Source: Solea solea (lineage: Eukaryota; Chordata; Actinopteri; Pleuronectiformes; Soleidae). Taken from it: a stretch of DNA of 64,000 nt. Position 1 is the first letter of the stretch. Each line of letters opens with the position of its first letter. The stretch is taken from NCBI RefSeq assembly GCF_958295425.1, contig NC_081143.1, forward strand, positions 25,626,586 to 25,690,585. The letters are read 5' to 3'. The notes beneath the pieces are model-generated. The model had not been told where the DNA came from, did not search any database, and saw only the letters and a list, made by a program, of their open reading frames with translations. Positions 48,661-60,837 of the stretch are shown piece by piece. Position numbers and translations under genes: made by a program.

Positions 48661-49527
48661 AAGGGTCCATGTCATTGTGTTTTAAATGGAATGCAACTTT
48701 GCTCAAGAAACCGACAAATTGGAGTCAGATTTCCATGTCATTGCAATACACCTTTTTTGAAATGTCCACCATGTTACACAAGTCTTGCCAAAAGGTTTTA
48801 AGGTTTGGAACATCAGGTTTACATTTCTGCGGTTGCTCTCAAGTTATAATACTGTTGGTCTAAATAAATACTAATACTTTCTTTTAGTGGCGACTTCACA
48901 AGAGAAGATAGAAGTATCACTATAAATCCATAGTTCTCTGTTAAATCTTATCTCCATTTCATTAATTACAGACTGAAAGATGTGCTTCATTTATAGAAAA
49001 AAAATATAAAAAGATTGTTAATTAATCTTGGTTACACAAGTAAGCAAAGTAAGATGAGTCATAACTGTCCAGTATTACAAAAACAAGTGTGCAGTGAGTA
49101 ACTACAGTCTTTATTCTCCCTCTGCTGGAGTCATTTCAAATCATTACAAACCACTGCCCACTTAACCCGTGATTAGTGCAGCTAAATCTTGTATCAACTC
49201 TCAAATCCTCTTAACAGATAGAATTTAACCCCTGCTCTCGTTTTCTTATGGAGATCAGTAATCAAGTAATGAGCCATGGGATCACAATTAGTCCCAAGAT
49301 TAAGGATTGATTAACTAATTAATACAACGGCTCGTATGCAAATGAGACAATAATGTGATAAATAGCTGCATGACAAGGAAATTTGCTGGGGTGAAAGAGA
49401 AAGATGTGGATTTTAATCTTGTCATTTTGTTTGTACAAATTATATCCTTCAATCTGTCTCCATGAAGACAAAATAAGCTGTGGTGTTTGTCTGCATTTGT
49501 CTGAGATTTTCATAAAGAATTTCCAGA

Positions 49528-49672
49528 GTGCGGCTGAAACAATGACTCAATTAATTTATTTTTTAATTGACTACTAAACTATTTTTATGATGAAAACAAA
49601 CAATCACTCAATTAATTGAGAGAACAATCGACAGATGAATCGATGATGAAAATAGTCGTTAGTTGCAGCCCT
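49528..49672. mobile_element. short MITE-like relic
   Basis: The left CGGCTGAAAC and right GTTGCAGCCC ends are imperfect inverted repeats, and the inside is rich in AATTAATT and TCATCATCGATTCATC on the minus strand. The AGGGCTGCAACTAACGA end is a common one in fish. Confidence 0.65.
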
Positions 49673-49674
49673 CG

Positions 49675-50165
49675 ACTCTGTCTCGACTCTACTCGACTCG
49701 CCTCTACTCGGTGTGGTATGAGGCTAAGAACATGACTTATATATGTGTTATATGACACACACACACAGAAACTAATCAATAGAGTTAATTAAAAAGATTT
49801 GTTCACAGAATCATGCAGTACTTCCTGCACGACTCAGTCTGACGCAGTCACTGAACTAAAATACAACTGAACAGGCTGGATTCTGCTCACGATCACCGGC
49901 TTTTGGCAGTGCTGTTGCTAAATACACCAGACTCGTCTGTTAAATGTTGAGATTTTAGAAATGTCCTTGCTAAATGTCGGAGGTTAGCACATGTTTCGGG
50001 ATTTTTACCGTTTTAAACAGATCTACAGTTCGGCATTATTCGGTTTGATTCTCGCGTCAGACGTCGTGCTCATGACTCTTACAGTGACGACACGCTCAGT
50101 GACCAATCAGTGGCCGAGTCGAGCTGATGTATGTACTGTATAATGGAAAAGCGCTGTCGGGACAC
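49675..50165. mobile_element. possible decayed DNA element
   Basis: Tandem CTCGACT words (CTCGACTCTGTCTCGACTCT, ACTCGACTCGCCTCTACTCG) open the block, and TATAATGGAAAAGCGCTGTC closes it, as in a fish hAT-type family I recall. There is no firm boundary. Confidence 0.35.
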
Positions 50166-50381
50166 TGGTCCCGACAAGGTCTGTGCTGATGCCAGAAAAG
50201 GACCCCAAAAAGGCCAAAGTTATGATCGATATAATCGTCCATAGACTTTGGAGCTGCATGGTTCAGTGAACAGCAGCAGCAGCTGTGTTGTGTTTGGCAC
50301 ATGCAGCAGCAATCTGCCTTATCTGCTCAGACGTGATGTCAAATGTGTCACCGTGTGCAGTGCGGTAATGTTGCTGTTACA

Positions 50382-50404
50382 GAGAGAGAGAGAGAGAGAG
50401 AGAG
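50382..50404. repeat. (GA)n microsatellite
   Basis: Eleven GA units about 250 bp upstream of a cacna1i exon. Confidence 0.95.
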
Positions 50405-50651
50405 TCACACAGGGAGCTGATAGGATTAATCATAGCTGTGTGAACTCATTTGACAAAGGTTTGAATATAACATTTGTTGCTTCAAAGCAGCAGTGGACAA
50501 GGGAGCAGAAGATAGTCATCACTCCACCCTCCAGTGACTTCATACGAAACAACTTTTTTTCTCGTCTCCAAACCACGACTGGCCAAGAAAACACTTCTTC
50601 TTCTTTGTGGCTTATGCAAGGTAATAATGTAATGTGTTTGTGTCTCTTCAG

Positions 50652-50811
50652 GCATGCGTATCCTGGTGAACCTGCTGCTCGACACTCTCCCCATGCTGGG
50701 CAACGTCCTCCTCCTCTGCTTCTTTGTCTTTTTCATCTTTGGCATCATCGGGGTGCAGCTGTGGGCGGGGCTGCTGAGGAACAGATGCTACCTGCAGGAG
50801 AACTTCACACT
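50652..50811 (+). CDS. cacna1i: cacna1i exon, domain I S4-S5 linker, S5, turret start
   Basis: Two bases complete the serine codon begun in the previous exon; 52 codons and two bases follow. The peptide runs [20 protein letters not shown] (end of S4, S4-S5 linker, S5 start), then [20 protein letters not shown] (IS5) and [12 protein letters not shown] (start of the extracellular turret). The S4-S5 linker couples sensor movement to the S5-S6 gate. NFT is a potential N-glycosylation site on the outside face. The acceptor is TCTCTTCAG and the donor is [17 protein letters not shown] with Ile-Ile matches Cav3.3, since Cav3.1 usually has Ile-Val there. All residues expected for a working segment are present. 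Confidence 0.96.
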
Positions 50812-52920
50812 GTGAGTCTTCATTTGCTGTCTTTGTTTGTCTGTGGGGACAATGGACGCATTCACAAACAGTGTATGCACTAATGTGCACTTTGTATAAA
50901 CATCTGATCTACAAATCTGGGATGCATGTTCTGCATTTGTTCATACTTTGAGAACTACTCTAGAACTTCCTTAGACCTTATGTGAGCACATCTGATGAAA
51001 GCCTGACACTGTTTATTTATTTGAAAAGGGCTTAAATGTATTAATTTACAGTTATTTCACTTTGTACTCTTGTGAAAGTATCTACTATCTACCTTTAAGG
51101 TCCATCTTTTGGACTCAGCTTCTTGCTACTTGAATTTTCAGCACACTGCTCCCTTCATGGTACATCAAAAGATTGTTTTTTGAGAGTGAGAACATTTCTG
51201 TGCACATGTTAAATAATAATAAGGTCCAATGTAGAGTCTTGTCAAGATCTTAGGTTGAAAAGTTTGTGCCAAAAACTTGAAAAAGACCCAGAAATGAATC
51301 CAACCTGTACCTGTCTATCATTTGAAAGCTCGAGACCTTGACCCAAGCAGTGCTAGGAAACGCTGGACCAGATCCCAGCCAAAAAATGCAGAACTTTCAC
51401 ATCTGAGTGCTTTAACAAGTTCTCACAAGGTGCCAAAACCAATGTAACATCGTCAGCCTAACTCTTCGTCTTCCTCGTGCAACACGTGATGCAAGAAACA
51501 AGACAACAAAGAAACAAGACAACAAATGTGACCCATTTGGAATTGGCTTTGTATTTATTCATTTATGTTTACAGTGTAATAAATGAAAATTGGAACCTTT
51601 TTATAATTAACACCAATTTCCATGTTGCTACTGTTGCTACCAAGCTATCATTAGCTCCTGTGATCTGGGTCTAGTCTCCTTGCATCCATTTGATTATTAT
51701 ACATACTGTTAATCACACTTGGATCCTTTTTTGAGCCACAAGTTCTGCTCCTACACACAAAAAAACCTAGATTCTTGAATAACCTTCAGTCGGGATATAT
51801 AATGTTTTAGTTTTGACATGTCACAGTAGTGATGGGCATGATGCCTTTGTACTCACCTCACATCACCCTCACTGGTGTTATCCCCTACATGGGTATTATA
51901 AGCCATTTGATATTTGACATCAGACATTTTCTGGGCAAAGGAATATTTCAAGCAGAAGTATTCTTATTTCTCTTGATCTAATGTCTCGCATGGTCTGTCT
52001 AAAGCTCTAAAGCTTCAAGTCTGAGTGAAATGTCTTCCTCTGAAGGTGGAAGAGTCAGTGGTAGCCCTGTCACCTCCTTCATTGGTCAACTCTGTAGTGA
52101 GGGCATTAACTGCAATGTGTTTTATTCACTTTGAATGGAGCAGCATCAAACACCGCTGAACTGCATTGTGGTGCATCTCACTTTGCTGGTATTGCATGTT
52201 GAGAAATGCACTTCTGCACGTGATGAGAACAAGGTTTCTCTCTCCTCGTTGGTGGGGTTTTTCTGTCAGATGAAAGTGCACCCAACAGTGACGGACGTGT
52301 TGACTGGGACAATACCAATACTTGAGCAACATTAGCAACTTTTGCAACTCAGTCAGCCACGGCAGACTCTGCTCTGCTGACCTCCGAACGGCAAGCGTTG
52401 AAGCAATGAAACAAGTTCAACGAGAGGGGAGAGAAGAAAGGTCTCCTTTCCCTCTCTCTCGCTCTCCCTCTCTGACAGTGCTGATATAATGATGCTTATT
52501 ATCTCCAGAAAAGTTGAGTTTAATTTGTATTTTGTTTTATTTACTTTTATCAGGTCAGCTATCAGAACTTTTTTTATTTTATTTTGTATTGCTGTTACTT
52601 TTCTTCCACATGACCGTCTCTCTCTGTGGGGCCAGGACGCCAAGCTGTGCCGCGGTGAGAAGACAGTCAGTGCTGCACCTTCTGACCTTTTCTTTTGCTT
52701 TGTTGTTCCAATGAGAGGAAAGTAAATCTTTCATTGCTGTCCTTAATTGGCTCATACCTATTACTTTCTATAATTCCCTCATCGCCTCACACGCACATTA
52801 ACAATGTAATTGTGCACATTGCGAGTCGTTCCCTGCCGTGATCACAGGCAGTGGCACATATCCCCCCGACTGATGCACACATTGAAGATGCCCTGCAGGG
52901 AATCCGGGGTTTTAGAAAAC

Positions 52921-53531
52921 CTGTGTGCTGAATGCAAATAATGCAGATTTACTGGTCCTCTGTATCACTGCTACTATTAACCTTTACAGTTTGACGACTG
53001 CAACATGAACTTTGATTTCTCTATATATCCTCTCACATTTTCACAGTCCCTCCCCCCCCCCTCCTCCCCCCTTTGGGATAGAATCACATTTCCTTGCCTG
53101 TGTGTGTGTGAGAGCATTTTTGTTGTGACAGCAACCGTGCGACGCTTCCACGACTAACGCTTTGTCTCATAGTGGCTGTGGGCCGTTTGTTTTGGAGGAA
53201 GTGTCAGTAATTCAATTACTCGTCTGTCATGTGGTTTCAGAATCAGAGCAGTGTTGATTCGGGCCCCTCAGACGCTTTGCTGTGTGTGTTTACGCGCGCG
53301 AAACCGCAAATTATGTTTATGTATACTAGAAGAAGAGCAGCTGTCACTCAGTTGTCAGCATCCTTCAGCTTCTCTTCGTAAAATGCCACATTTCAAAAGA
53401 CTCTATTTGACAGTAGCTGCAACTGAGATAACAACTGATTAATTTATAATGACTGACTTTCAGGAAATATCTCTGATATTAGGAATGCCAGTCATCTTGC
53501 AGTGGTCATCATTTGGAGGAAGAGGCCAAAT
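52921..53531 (+). repeat. ancient intronic duplicate, copy A
   Basis: 611 bp colinear with 57214-57817. Shared anchors include CTGTGTGCTGAATGCAAAT at the start, TCACTGCTAC, ACCTTTACAGT, GAGCATTTTTGTTGTGACAG, the GTAATTCAATTAC core, CAGCTGTCACTC, CAGCATCCTTC, and AAGAGGCCAAAT at the end. By eye most of the length aligns with small indels. No transposon signature or conserved frame was found. Confidence 0.88.
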
Positions 53532-53719
53532 CCCAGACTGCCCCTTATTCCCTCTTTTATCCAATCACACTCGATCTGCAAGGTCCTTATTAAGTGCCAT
53601 ATCTAGTGCCATCCCAGATCAATTAATGCAGTGCGTGAGTCTCTGCATCAGTGCAGGCTTACAATGATCTTAGCAGGAAGTGCACCAGGATGATGAAGGA
53701 CATTCAACACTGTGCAAAC

Positions 53720-54398
53720 CAGTGGCGATTGCACTAAGACTGCAAGGAAAACTCAGCTTCCTCTAAAATATCACTAATGTGATGGTCTAAAATGTCACAA
53801 ATGTCATAATTTTTTTCCATATTCCCGTAGCAGCCTCCGCATTAAAACCACTTGAAGCTCAGCTTCATTCAAGGTTAACAGAAAGCATCTTGATTGGCAG
53901 TTGCCCAAATTCAAGAAAGTGTGTTTTTTACTCAATTTGACCACATTTTGAAAAAATGGAAGAGGGAACTGACCGATTTGATGAGATATGGCCTTCTGTA
54001 TGTGATGACACAGAACAGGTTGGAGTGAGCTGGTAAAATAAAATAAATAAAATATTTATAAGTAAATAAACGTCACTTCCAGGGAAGCTGAGCTTCTCTG
54101 GGAGGCAATGGAGCAGATGGTGGGGAGGGAAACTGTCATTTTTTTTGATTGACAGTATTGCAGAAAGCTACACGTCAGCGGAGCCTTTCCTGCCTCTGTT
54201 CTGTTTGGATTTTGCGAGGAAAGTTTGAGACCAATAGCTCGTCGTTGTGTGTTATTTGTAAATAAAAACACGATTATAGCATTTCAATTTTACATGTATT
54301 GTTTCCTTGTTTAGTTGTGTGTTTGCAGAATGAATGTATAAATAACTGGGGCCTGAAAGATATGCTCCCCCTGTTTCAAAGACAAGCAACCGCCCCTG
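53720..54398. mobile_element. hAT-like non-autonomous element, 679 bp
   Basis: The left end is CAGTGGCGATTGCACTAAGA and the right end, on the opposite strand, CAGGGGCGGTTGCTTGTCTT: imperfect terminal inverted repeats. The flanking 8-mers are GTGCAAAC (53712-53719) and GCGTAAAC (54399-54406), equal at six of eight positions, the two changes being C/T transitions: a decayed 8-bp target duplication, as expected for hAT. Inside are facing AGCTCAGCTTC / GAAGCTGAGCTTC blocks. No transposase is present. Confidence 0.8.
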
Positions 54399-54984
54399 GC
54401 GTAAACACAACAGTTAAACCTGATCAAACATTCGCACAGAAGTTCTGGAGATAAAAGACATGCAGCCATGTGTCTATGTACTTAAATAAACAAATTAAAA
54501 ACCTGTGAAACTTCCATATATTTTCACGGGGAGAATGACAGAAAAAGGGGAATGCTGCAAAACAAGCACGTCAGCTTCGACGATGACACACCGAGCTCTA
54601 GATCAGCTGCTTTCATCTTCTTCTATATGAGTGGTGATGGCGACCCATTATTTGGCTTCTTATATAAACCCTCTCCTTCATCAGGAATGTTCTCCGTAGC
54701 TTCGGGATGTAATTTCATTTGGAGTGACACTCTGTCGTGAAGTGGCAATGGATAGCAGGAGTGGTTTAGGACTTGGCCAGAGTCAGTCCAGTATCTCCCC
54801 TTAGAATGAATCCAGTCTCTGGCAGTAGCTGCCGTGCACCTGCACACATGGGTTTGCACACAGCTGGGTTTGGAAACTGGGGTCTGACTGTGTGTCTGTG
54901 TGTGGACGTAATAACTTTCTAAGTGATGGCATAAGTCAACACAAGGCTCTTAGCAACACACACGCAGCTCTGCATTGCAGCGCT

Positions 54985-55022
54985 TGAGCAAATCCGACAG
55001 TTAGAGCCGTCGGATTTGCTCA
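54985..55022. repeat. 14-bp perfect inverted repeat with 10-nt loop
   Basis: TGAGCAAATCCGAC (54985-54998) and GTCGGATTTGCTCA (55009-55022) pair perfectly around AGTTAGAGCC. Confidence 0.92.
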
Positions 55023-56020
55023 GTTATCTGTTGAGATTATAATTAGTGTAAAATAGATACTACTCTGATGAAGGATGGTATGGACCTAGCCGTCGAGATA
55101 ATTAATGGGAATCACTGTCGTCTCCGCTGTCAATCATCTGTCTTTCTTATTTGTTCACTTCTTTGAGGTGTCATGTCCATGTCAGTGTTTATGTCTTTGC
55201 CTGCATGGAAATTATGGATAGTATATTCACCTATACCTTTAAGAGACACAGTATGTTTCTTACATGTAGTAGAAATATTCAAAAATGCTTTATTTATATA
55301 TGAAGGGGTAATACTTTGTTTCCTGAGAGGTATTTTTTATAAATATAATTTAAAAGCAATAGTCATTTCTAAGGATTGTCCTATGGGGAGTGCACACTCT
55401 ATCAGATAAATACTATGTTTGTTTAAAGATAAATGTAACTTGTTTTTGAATGTTTTGCCTACCTGCTGTGCTCCGGCGGGAAAGACTGTGGGACACGTGC
55501 ACAAACCCGGCAATTAACATCAAATTCATTTCTTGGGAAGTATAGTGTCGTAATGGAACACTCGCTTTCACCCGTAATTAGCGCTCAGCGAGAAGCATTT
55601 CTCCAAATTTACAGCCGCTTATCGGGTTGATTATCACAACAATTTCTCACGTCATTTTCACTCACTTCAACTCGGAAGACAAGTGATGAGATAGCATCCA
55701 TTAAAGCAAGACAAGGAAAAGTATTATGCGATGTTAAAAATAAAAGTTGAGTGTCACGTCATTCAAACACTAAGTAATTCACACACGCAATATATAAATA
55801 TAGTATATATACTTATTTTATTTAAGCAATAATGCACTTGAGGGAGTTGTCCTGAATATCAGCATGATATGATTATGTTGTGTTTTTTATTGTTTGAATT
55901 TAATCAATCATTATATATAGTTACACAAAGTGGACTTGACTGTTACCTAGCAACACAGACAATGAGCACAGTCTTGCATACTAGTTACACTTTACATCAA
56001 GTCATGTCCACTGTTTAGGA

Positions 56021-56095
56021 CAGGGGTGGGCAATTATTTTCCCCAAGGGGCCACATGAGAAACAAAAAATATTGTTGAGGGGCCAAATTTGAATT
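56021..56095 (+). mobile_element. hAT-like terminus
   Basis: CAGGGGTGGGCAATTATTTT followed by CCCCAAGGGGCCACATGAGA is the well-known end of a hAT non-autonomous family. The body may run on to about 56.5 kb; no matching right end was fixed. Confidence 0.75.
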
Positions 56096-56674
56096 AACTT
56101 TTTTTTAATTGTATCTCTTTTATCTAAAAAAAAAAAAGCAGTAAATTGTATTGTTTTGGTGTAAATTTGGCAGCATACAAACACACAATAAACACAATTA
56201 TAATGAATACTATTATACTATACTACTGTGGTGTGTATTATTTGTCAATAATGACAAACATTAAGTTTAACTTTGTCACACGTGTACCTGCCTGGAAGCC
56301 ATAATGTCACTGATAACACGACTGCCCTCAGGGACTGAAGGAAAACAAAATCTTCAGCATTTGTTGTCATTTTCTCCCTTTTTTTAGAGGTTTTTAGCTC
56401 GCACGAACACACAAGATGTTGGTCTGCTGCTGCCGTGTTTGGCACGTTTATGTGACGTAACTCGTAAATCAGAATGAATGATTTCAAACACTAAATTCAC
56501 AAAATAAAACATCTGAACTTCTGCTGTGGATTAACAGTTTACGGTTAGAAAAGGCTGCCTTAAAAAAACAGCAAACATATTTTTTAAGCTACCGTATACA
56601 GGCATAGATTTATGAGGTGAGTTCTGTATTCTGTTTTGACAGTCACATTAATTGGCATATATTCCACTACAGGT

Positions 56675-56770
56675 TTAATCCAATCCAATCCAATCCAATC
56701 CAACTTTATCTGTAAAGCACTTTGGAACAGCCACAGTGGACGGACCAAGAAGCCGTGCAGAAGAATAAAT
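56675..56770 (-). repeat. (CCAAT)n-tailed fish repeat
   Basis: Five TCCAA units then CTTTATCTGTAAAGCACTTT and GGAACAGCCACAG. On the minus strand this is AAAGTGCTTTA...TTGGATTGGATT, a common retroelement-like tail. A related plus-strand copy lies near 60577-60636. Confidence 0.7.
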
Positions 56771-57213
56771 GAAGGGCACAATCAATAAAAGACATAAAAT
56801 AAATGAAAAGACATAAAACGTGGATAAGAAATGACAGCCAGACAATAAAAAACAATAGAAATGAATATAACGTCAACAACTTAAAGAGTGCCAGAGGCCA
56901 ACTCAACTCAGATTTTCTTTATAGAGCACATAAAACAATGCCAGTGCATAATAGCAGCAAACAGTAGGAATTGTACCCGCACCTAAATTAAAGGCCAAGG
57001 AAAAGAAACATGTTTTAGGGAGAGACATTTGTAAAGTGTGGAGGCCGATCGTTCTACAGTTTAGTAGCTACAACGGCAAAAACACCGTCCCCTCTGAGTT
57101 TATCTTTGGCACACTCCAGAGCAGCTGATCACTAAATCACTAAATACTTGACACTTTTACCTGTAGAAGCTGTTTTTTTTGTTTGTTTTGTTTTTTTTTA
57201 AATAAAGTCTAGG

Positions 57214-57817
57214 CTGTGTGCTGAATGCAAATGATATGATCCAGGAGTACGTACCTCTATATATCACTGCTACCTCTAACCTTTACAGTGTGACAACTGC
57301 AGCACACTTTGCTCTACATCCTCTCACTGTTCACTTCCCTCTCTCTCTCTCTGTCTTCGGGATGAAATCAGATTTCCTTGCACGTGTGTGCGAAGAGCAT
57401 TTTTTGTTGTGACAGCGCTGCGTGATGTTTCCACGATGCTTCAATGCTTCGTCTCACGGTGTCTGTGGGCTGATTGTTTCGGAGGAAGCGTCGGTAATTC
57501 AATTACGCGTCTGTCATGTAGCCTCAAAATCAGGAGAGTGCAAATGCTGCTGTTGATTCAGACCCCGGGCGCGCGCTGCACTCTCTGCCTGTGCTCTTCA
57601 ACACCACACAGGAGATTTACACTGTGTGTGTCTGTGTGTGTGAGAGGAGAACAGCTGTCACTCGGAGATCAGCATCCTTCGACTTCTCCTCATGCTATGC
57701 AACATTTCAGGTGCAATTTATATGATTGTAATCAGAAGGTTGACTCATGAAAATATCTCTGACTGATTTGGACTGCCGTCTTGCAGTGGTCACATCATTT
57801 GGAGCAAGAGGCCAAAT
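57214..57817 (+). repeat. ancient intronic duplicate, copy B
   Basis: 604 bp aligned with 52921-53531 from CTGTGTGCTGAATGCAAAT to AAGAGGCCAAAT. Compared with copy A it has extra CACACAGGAGATTTACACTG sequence and lacks the run of C. The two copies are 4.3 kb apart in the same orientation within one intron. Confidence 0.88.
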
Positions 57818-57939
57818 AATACATATATAATAGAATGGCGGTCTGAGACCTTTGCACGGTACTGGCAGCTCGTTGTAACTGTATAATGGGTATTGCGTTT
57901 ATTTCAATTTTCCATGTTTTTTAGATGATTCCTATCTTC

Positions 57940-57991
57940 TTCTTCTTCATGTGAGACACCCTAGCGCCCCCTATGGACGGGCCACCACTGT
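57940..57991 (-). mobile_element. possible hAT-like end
   Basis: On the minus strand CAGTGGTGGCCCGTCCATAG then GGGGCGCTAGGG resembles fish hAT-type ends. Only one end is seen. Confidence 0.45.
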
Positions 57992-58566
57992 ATGCAACAT
58001 CAGGACATAAGAAGTGGAGGGTGAAACAAACAAACAGTAAATTGTGTTCTTGGTTTTAACCACCACTGATCACTAATGACTCGCAAATCATGTATGTAAT
58101 AATCTCCCCTGGAATCAGCTGAAGAAAACAGCAGTCGCGGGAAGCTTAACAATTGCTGTTTGTTCCCAAACATCTCTATGATTAAGAGTACAGCTAATAC
58201 CAGCGTGGAGGCACACACGGCTCACTCACACAATAACTGGGATTATGCCCGTGGTGAGCGAGATCCCGGGAGAGGAGGAATCCAGAGACTAATGTTTGAT
58301 TAGGTCGATTTGGCTGCACGGAGGAGTGAGCTGGATGCTGAGCACAGCCCACAGAGAAAATAATGATTTAACGAGAAGCTTGTTTGGGTGGGGGGAGGCC
58401 ATCGCCATGGTGATTCAAAGACGAAGAAGAAGGCATGTACAAAATGGGATGTCCTGACCCACCTGAATTTGAATTTGTGGCTTACAGTGGTGGTAAAACG
58501 ACGACGCAAACATTCCTTCTGGAAATAAATGGAGTGTTTCCATGGATAAGAAGATAAGAAGAGTTG

Positions 58567-58568
<2 letters not shown>

Positions 58569-58617
<49 letters not shown>
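58569..58617. repeat. (TA)n array
   Basis: About 24 TA units. Confidence 0.97.
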
Positions 58618-58618
<1 letters not shown>

Positions 58619-60305
58619 CACACAACTTCAGCTGAAGCCTCTGCTGTCAGGAGCCCAGCTTCTCTTCATGTGTGAAATTCCCGCTATCTGTGTCTATACA
58701 GACCCACACAGCCAAAAATCGGATAACAAGCCCGGCTGTGATATTTGCTGTCGCTGCAGTGGGTGTTTGTTCACAGCTTTATCTGATGTTAACTTTGCCG
58801 TCCTCTCGTTTGCATCGAGACGTACAGTAAATAAAAATGGCAGATGCTACTGCAACGGGAAAACATATTTTGGATTGGTCTCCAATTAAAAGTGTAGTAT
58901 GGAACTTTAAAAAAACAAAAGAAAAGAAATTAAGTCTATCAGCTGCATGCAACTCTACATAAACTTCTCTGTTTAGCAGTGTTTAAATCACATGTTGCCA
59001 GGCAACATTCCCATGCTGCACACAGGGAATTATTTGTTTCAGGTAAGTGACGGCTACAGATAGGGATGGGATTCGATATCGGTCGTTTGGGCTTTTTTTG
59101 GGAGAGCAATATTTGAAAAAGAAACACAACAGCAAATAGGAAATCAACATACAGTATAAATAGATGAATGGACGTAAAAAGACAGAGGCTGCTGAGCTTG
59201 ATGTAATCTTCTCTCAGAGGCAGGAAGAGCATGACATACATCGTACAGACGTAAGGCTGAGAGACAGCGGTCATGCTCACACTGCGGCTCGTCTCTTACC
59301 TTCTCAAATACCAGGTCAAAAGTAATTGCAGACCAACGTCTGCATTCATCCGTGTCTCTTTCTCCGCTCTGCCCTTTAAATAGAAGCCCATACTCTTAGA
59401 TTACACTGCGATCACAGGGAGCTTTGCTGTTCCCTCTCTTTTAGCCTCTTCCTTTGCTCTTTTTGTAATTGCAAGGCAAACGCCCATAGTCCTTTTTCTT
59501 CTTCACACTATTATTCTCCTCTAGTACACCTAGTTTTGCTTTCTTATATCTTCTCTCACTGTTTCTTTGGCGGAATTTCATCCTTTCTTTGGTATTTTTC
59601 ATTATGTAGCATTTAATTTATTTATTACCATACATTCCCTTCTGTTTTCTTAATTTCTCCCTGTCATGTTTTCATTGGCTTGCCCTGGTCTACACGTTTT
59701 TCGCTATTGTGTATCCTTCACTCTTTCCCTCTTTTCTGCTTGTATTGTGCTGTTTTAAGCTGCGTTCACAGTACACCACCACCTCCATAACTTACTGTCT
59801 TTTGTAAAGTTCGGGAATAACAAGAGTCGTCTCAAGAAGTTATTTAGAGTTGTCAATGAAATGGGAAGCGACACACAAGCCTCCTTTAATCACGTCTTTG
59901 AAAAGTTCACAAGGAGCAACTTGCAACTTCTGATTGACTGTAGATTCAAGCCTGAGTGGAAAACTGGGCTGAAACTCATCTCGCCTTTAATGCAACAGTT
60001 TAACCCCCAACTGGAACTCACTTTACAAAGACACAGTGGTGCGTTTTCAAGACTTGGTGCATTCATGGCATATATCCTGGATCCTGACTGGATCACTGAC
60101 TCATACCACATAATAATACAATAATGAATAATGAAAATAACAATTGATTAAGGTGATTAGAATCCATTAGAATCTGAACTCCCCCTTTAAAGTCTTGAGA
60201 TTCTCTACTGCCATGTTGAGGTTTTGCAGACGGAAGTTCACAGACATCACCTGCAACCAGGCTTCTATTGGGGCGATACCAGCTATCAGTCACACTGGTG
60301 TCCAC

Positions 60306-60421
60306 TCATCCATCCATCCATCCATTTTCTATCCCTTTATCCTCCACAGGAGGGTCAGGGGGTGCCGTGCCTATCTCAGCTGACACACCCCGGACAGTTC
60401 GCCAGTCCATCGCAGGGCCAC
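60306..60421 (+). repeat. L2-type tail repeat, left part
   Basis: CATCCATCCATCCATCCATT, TTTATCCTCCACAGGAGGGT, GGTGCCGTGCCTATCTCAGC, TCGCCAGTCCATCGCAGGGC, the usual start of the repeat. The expected continuation reappears only at 60838. Confidence 0.8.
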
Positions 60422-60680
60422 CTTACCAGTCAAGAAAAAAAGCCCAACTTTTTTGGGAAAATCAACAGTTGCGGTGGACGTTATGAGCTCAAAATTACGT
60501 ATGAATATGCCGCATTAATTCCTTTTGCCTCGTGTGAGCTTTCCTGTCTTTTACTTCTTCTGTCTTTTATCCATTATTCTGTACAGCACTGTGTTTGTTT
60601 TAAAGTGCTTTACAAATAATGTTGGATTGGTTTGGATCATTTCAAAATATAAGTGGTTGTTTTAATATGCAACAATAAAA

Positions 60681-60723
<43 letters not shown>

Positions 60724-60837
60724 ATATATTTATGATGCAAAATTAATTTAAAAATAAAAACATATAGAAATGACTTACAACTTGATATTGTTTGGAGGGC
60801 CACATGTGGCCCCCGGGCCGCAACTTTGAGACCCCTG
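60422..60837 (+). mobile_element. insertion splitting the L2-type repeat, hAT-like right end
   Basis: It ends with GCCACATGTGGCCCCCGGGC, CGCAACTTTGAGACCCCTG, a typical hAT terminus, directly before the resumed repeat. It includes a TTGGATTGG-type tail repeat (60577-60636) and (TA)n (60686-60717). The left end does not show a matching CAGGGGT, so part has been lost or it is a composite. Confidence 0.55.

Larger units (their letters stand above)
39046..50651 (+). other. cacna1i intron, about 11.6 kb
   Basis: A GT-AG intron dominated by two related pentanucleotide arrays (39282-39878 and 44041-44628) and the duplications around them. It also holds an L2-type tail (47988-48175), a DNA-transposon-like block (48240-48660) and a small MITE-like relic (49528-49672). 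In 39900-43490, 44890-47860 and 48670-49520 I see only simple tracts (A17 at 40436, (TTTA)n near 40768, (TA)n near 40858) and no coding exon. Confidence 0.8.
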
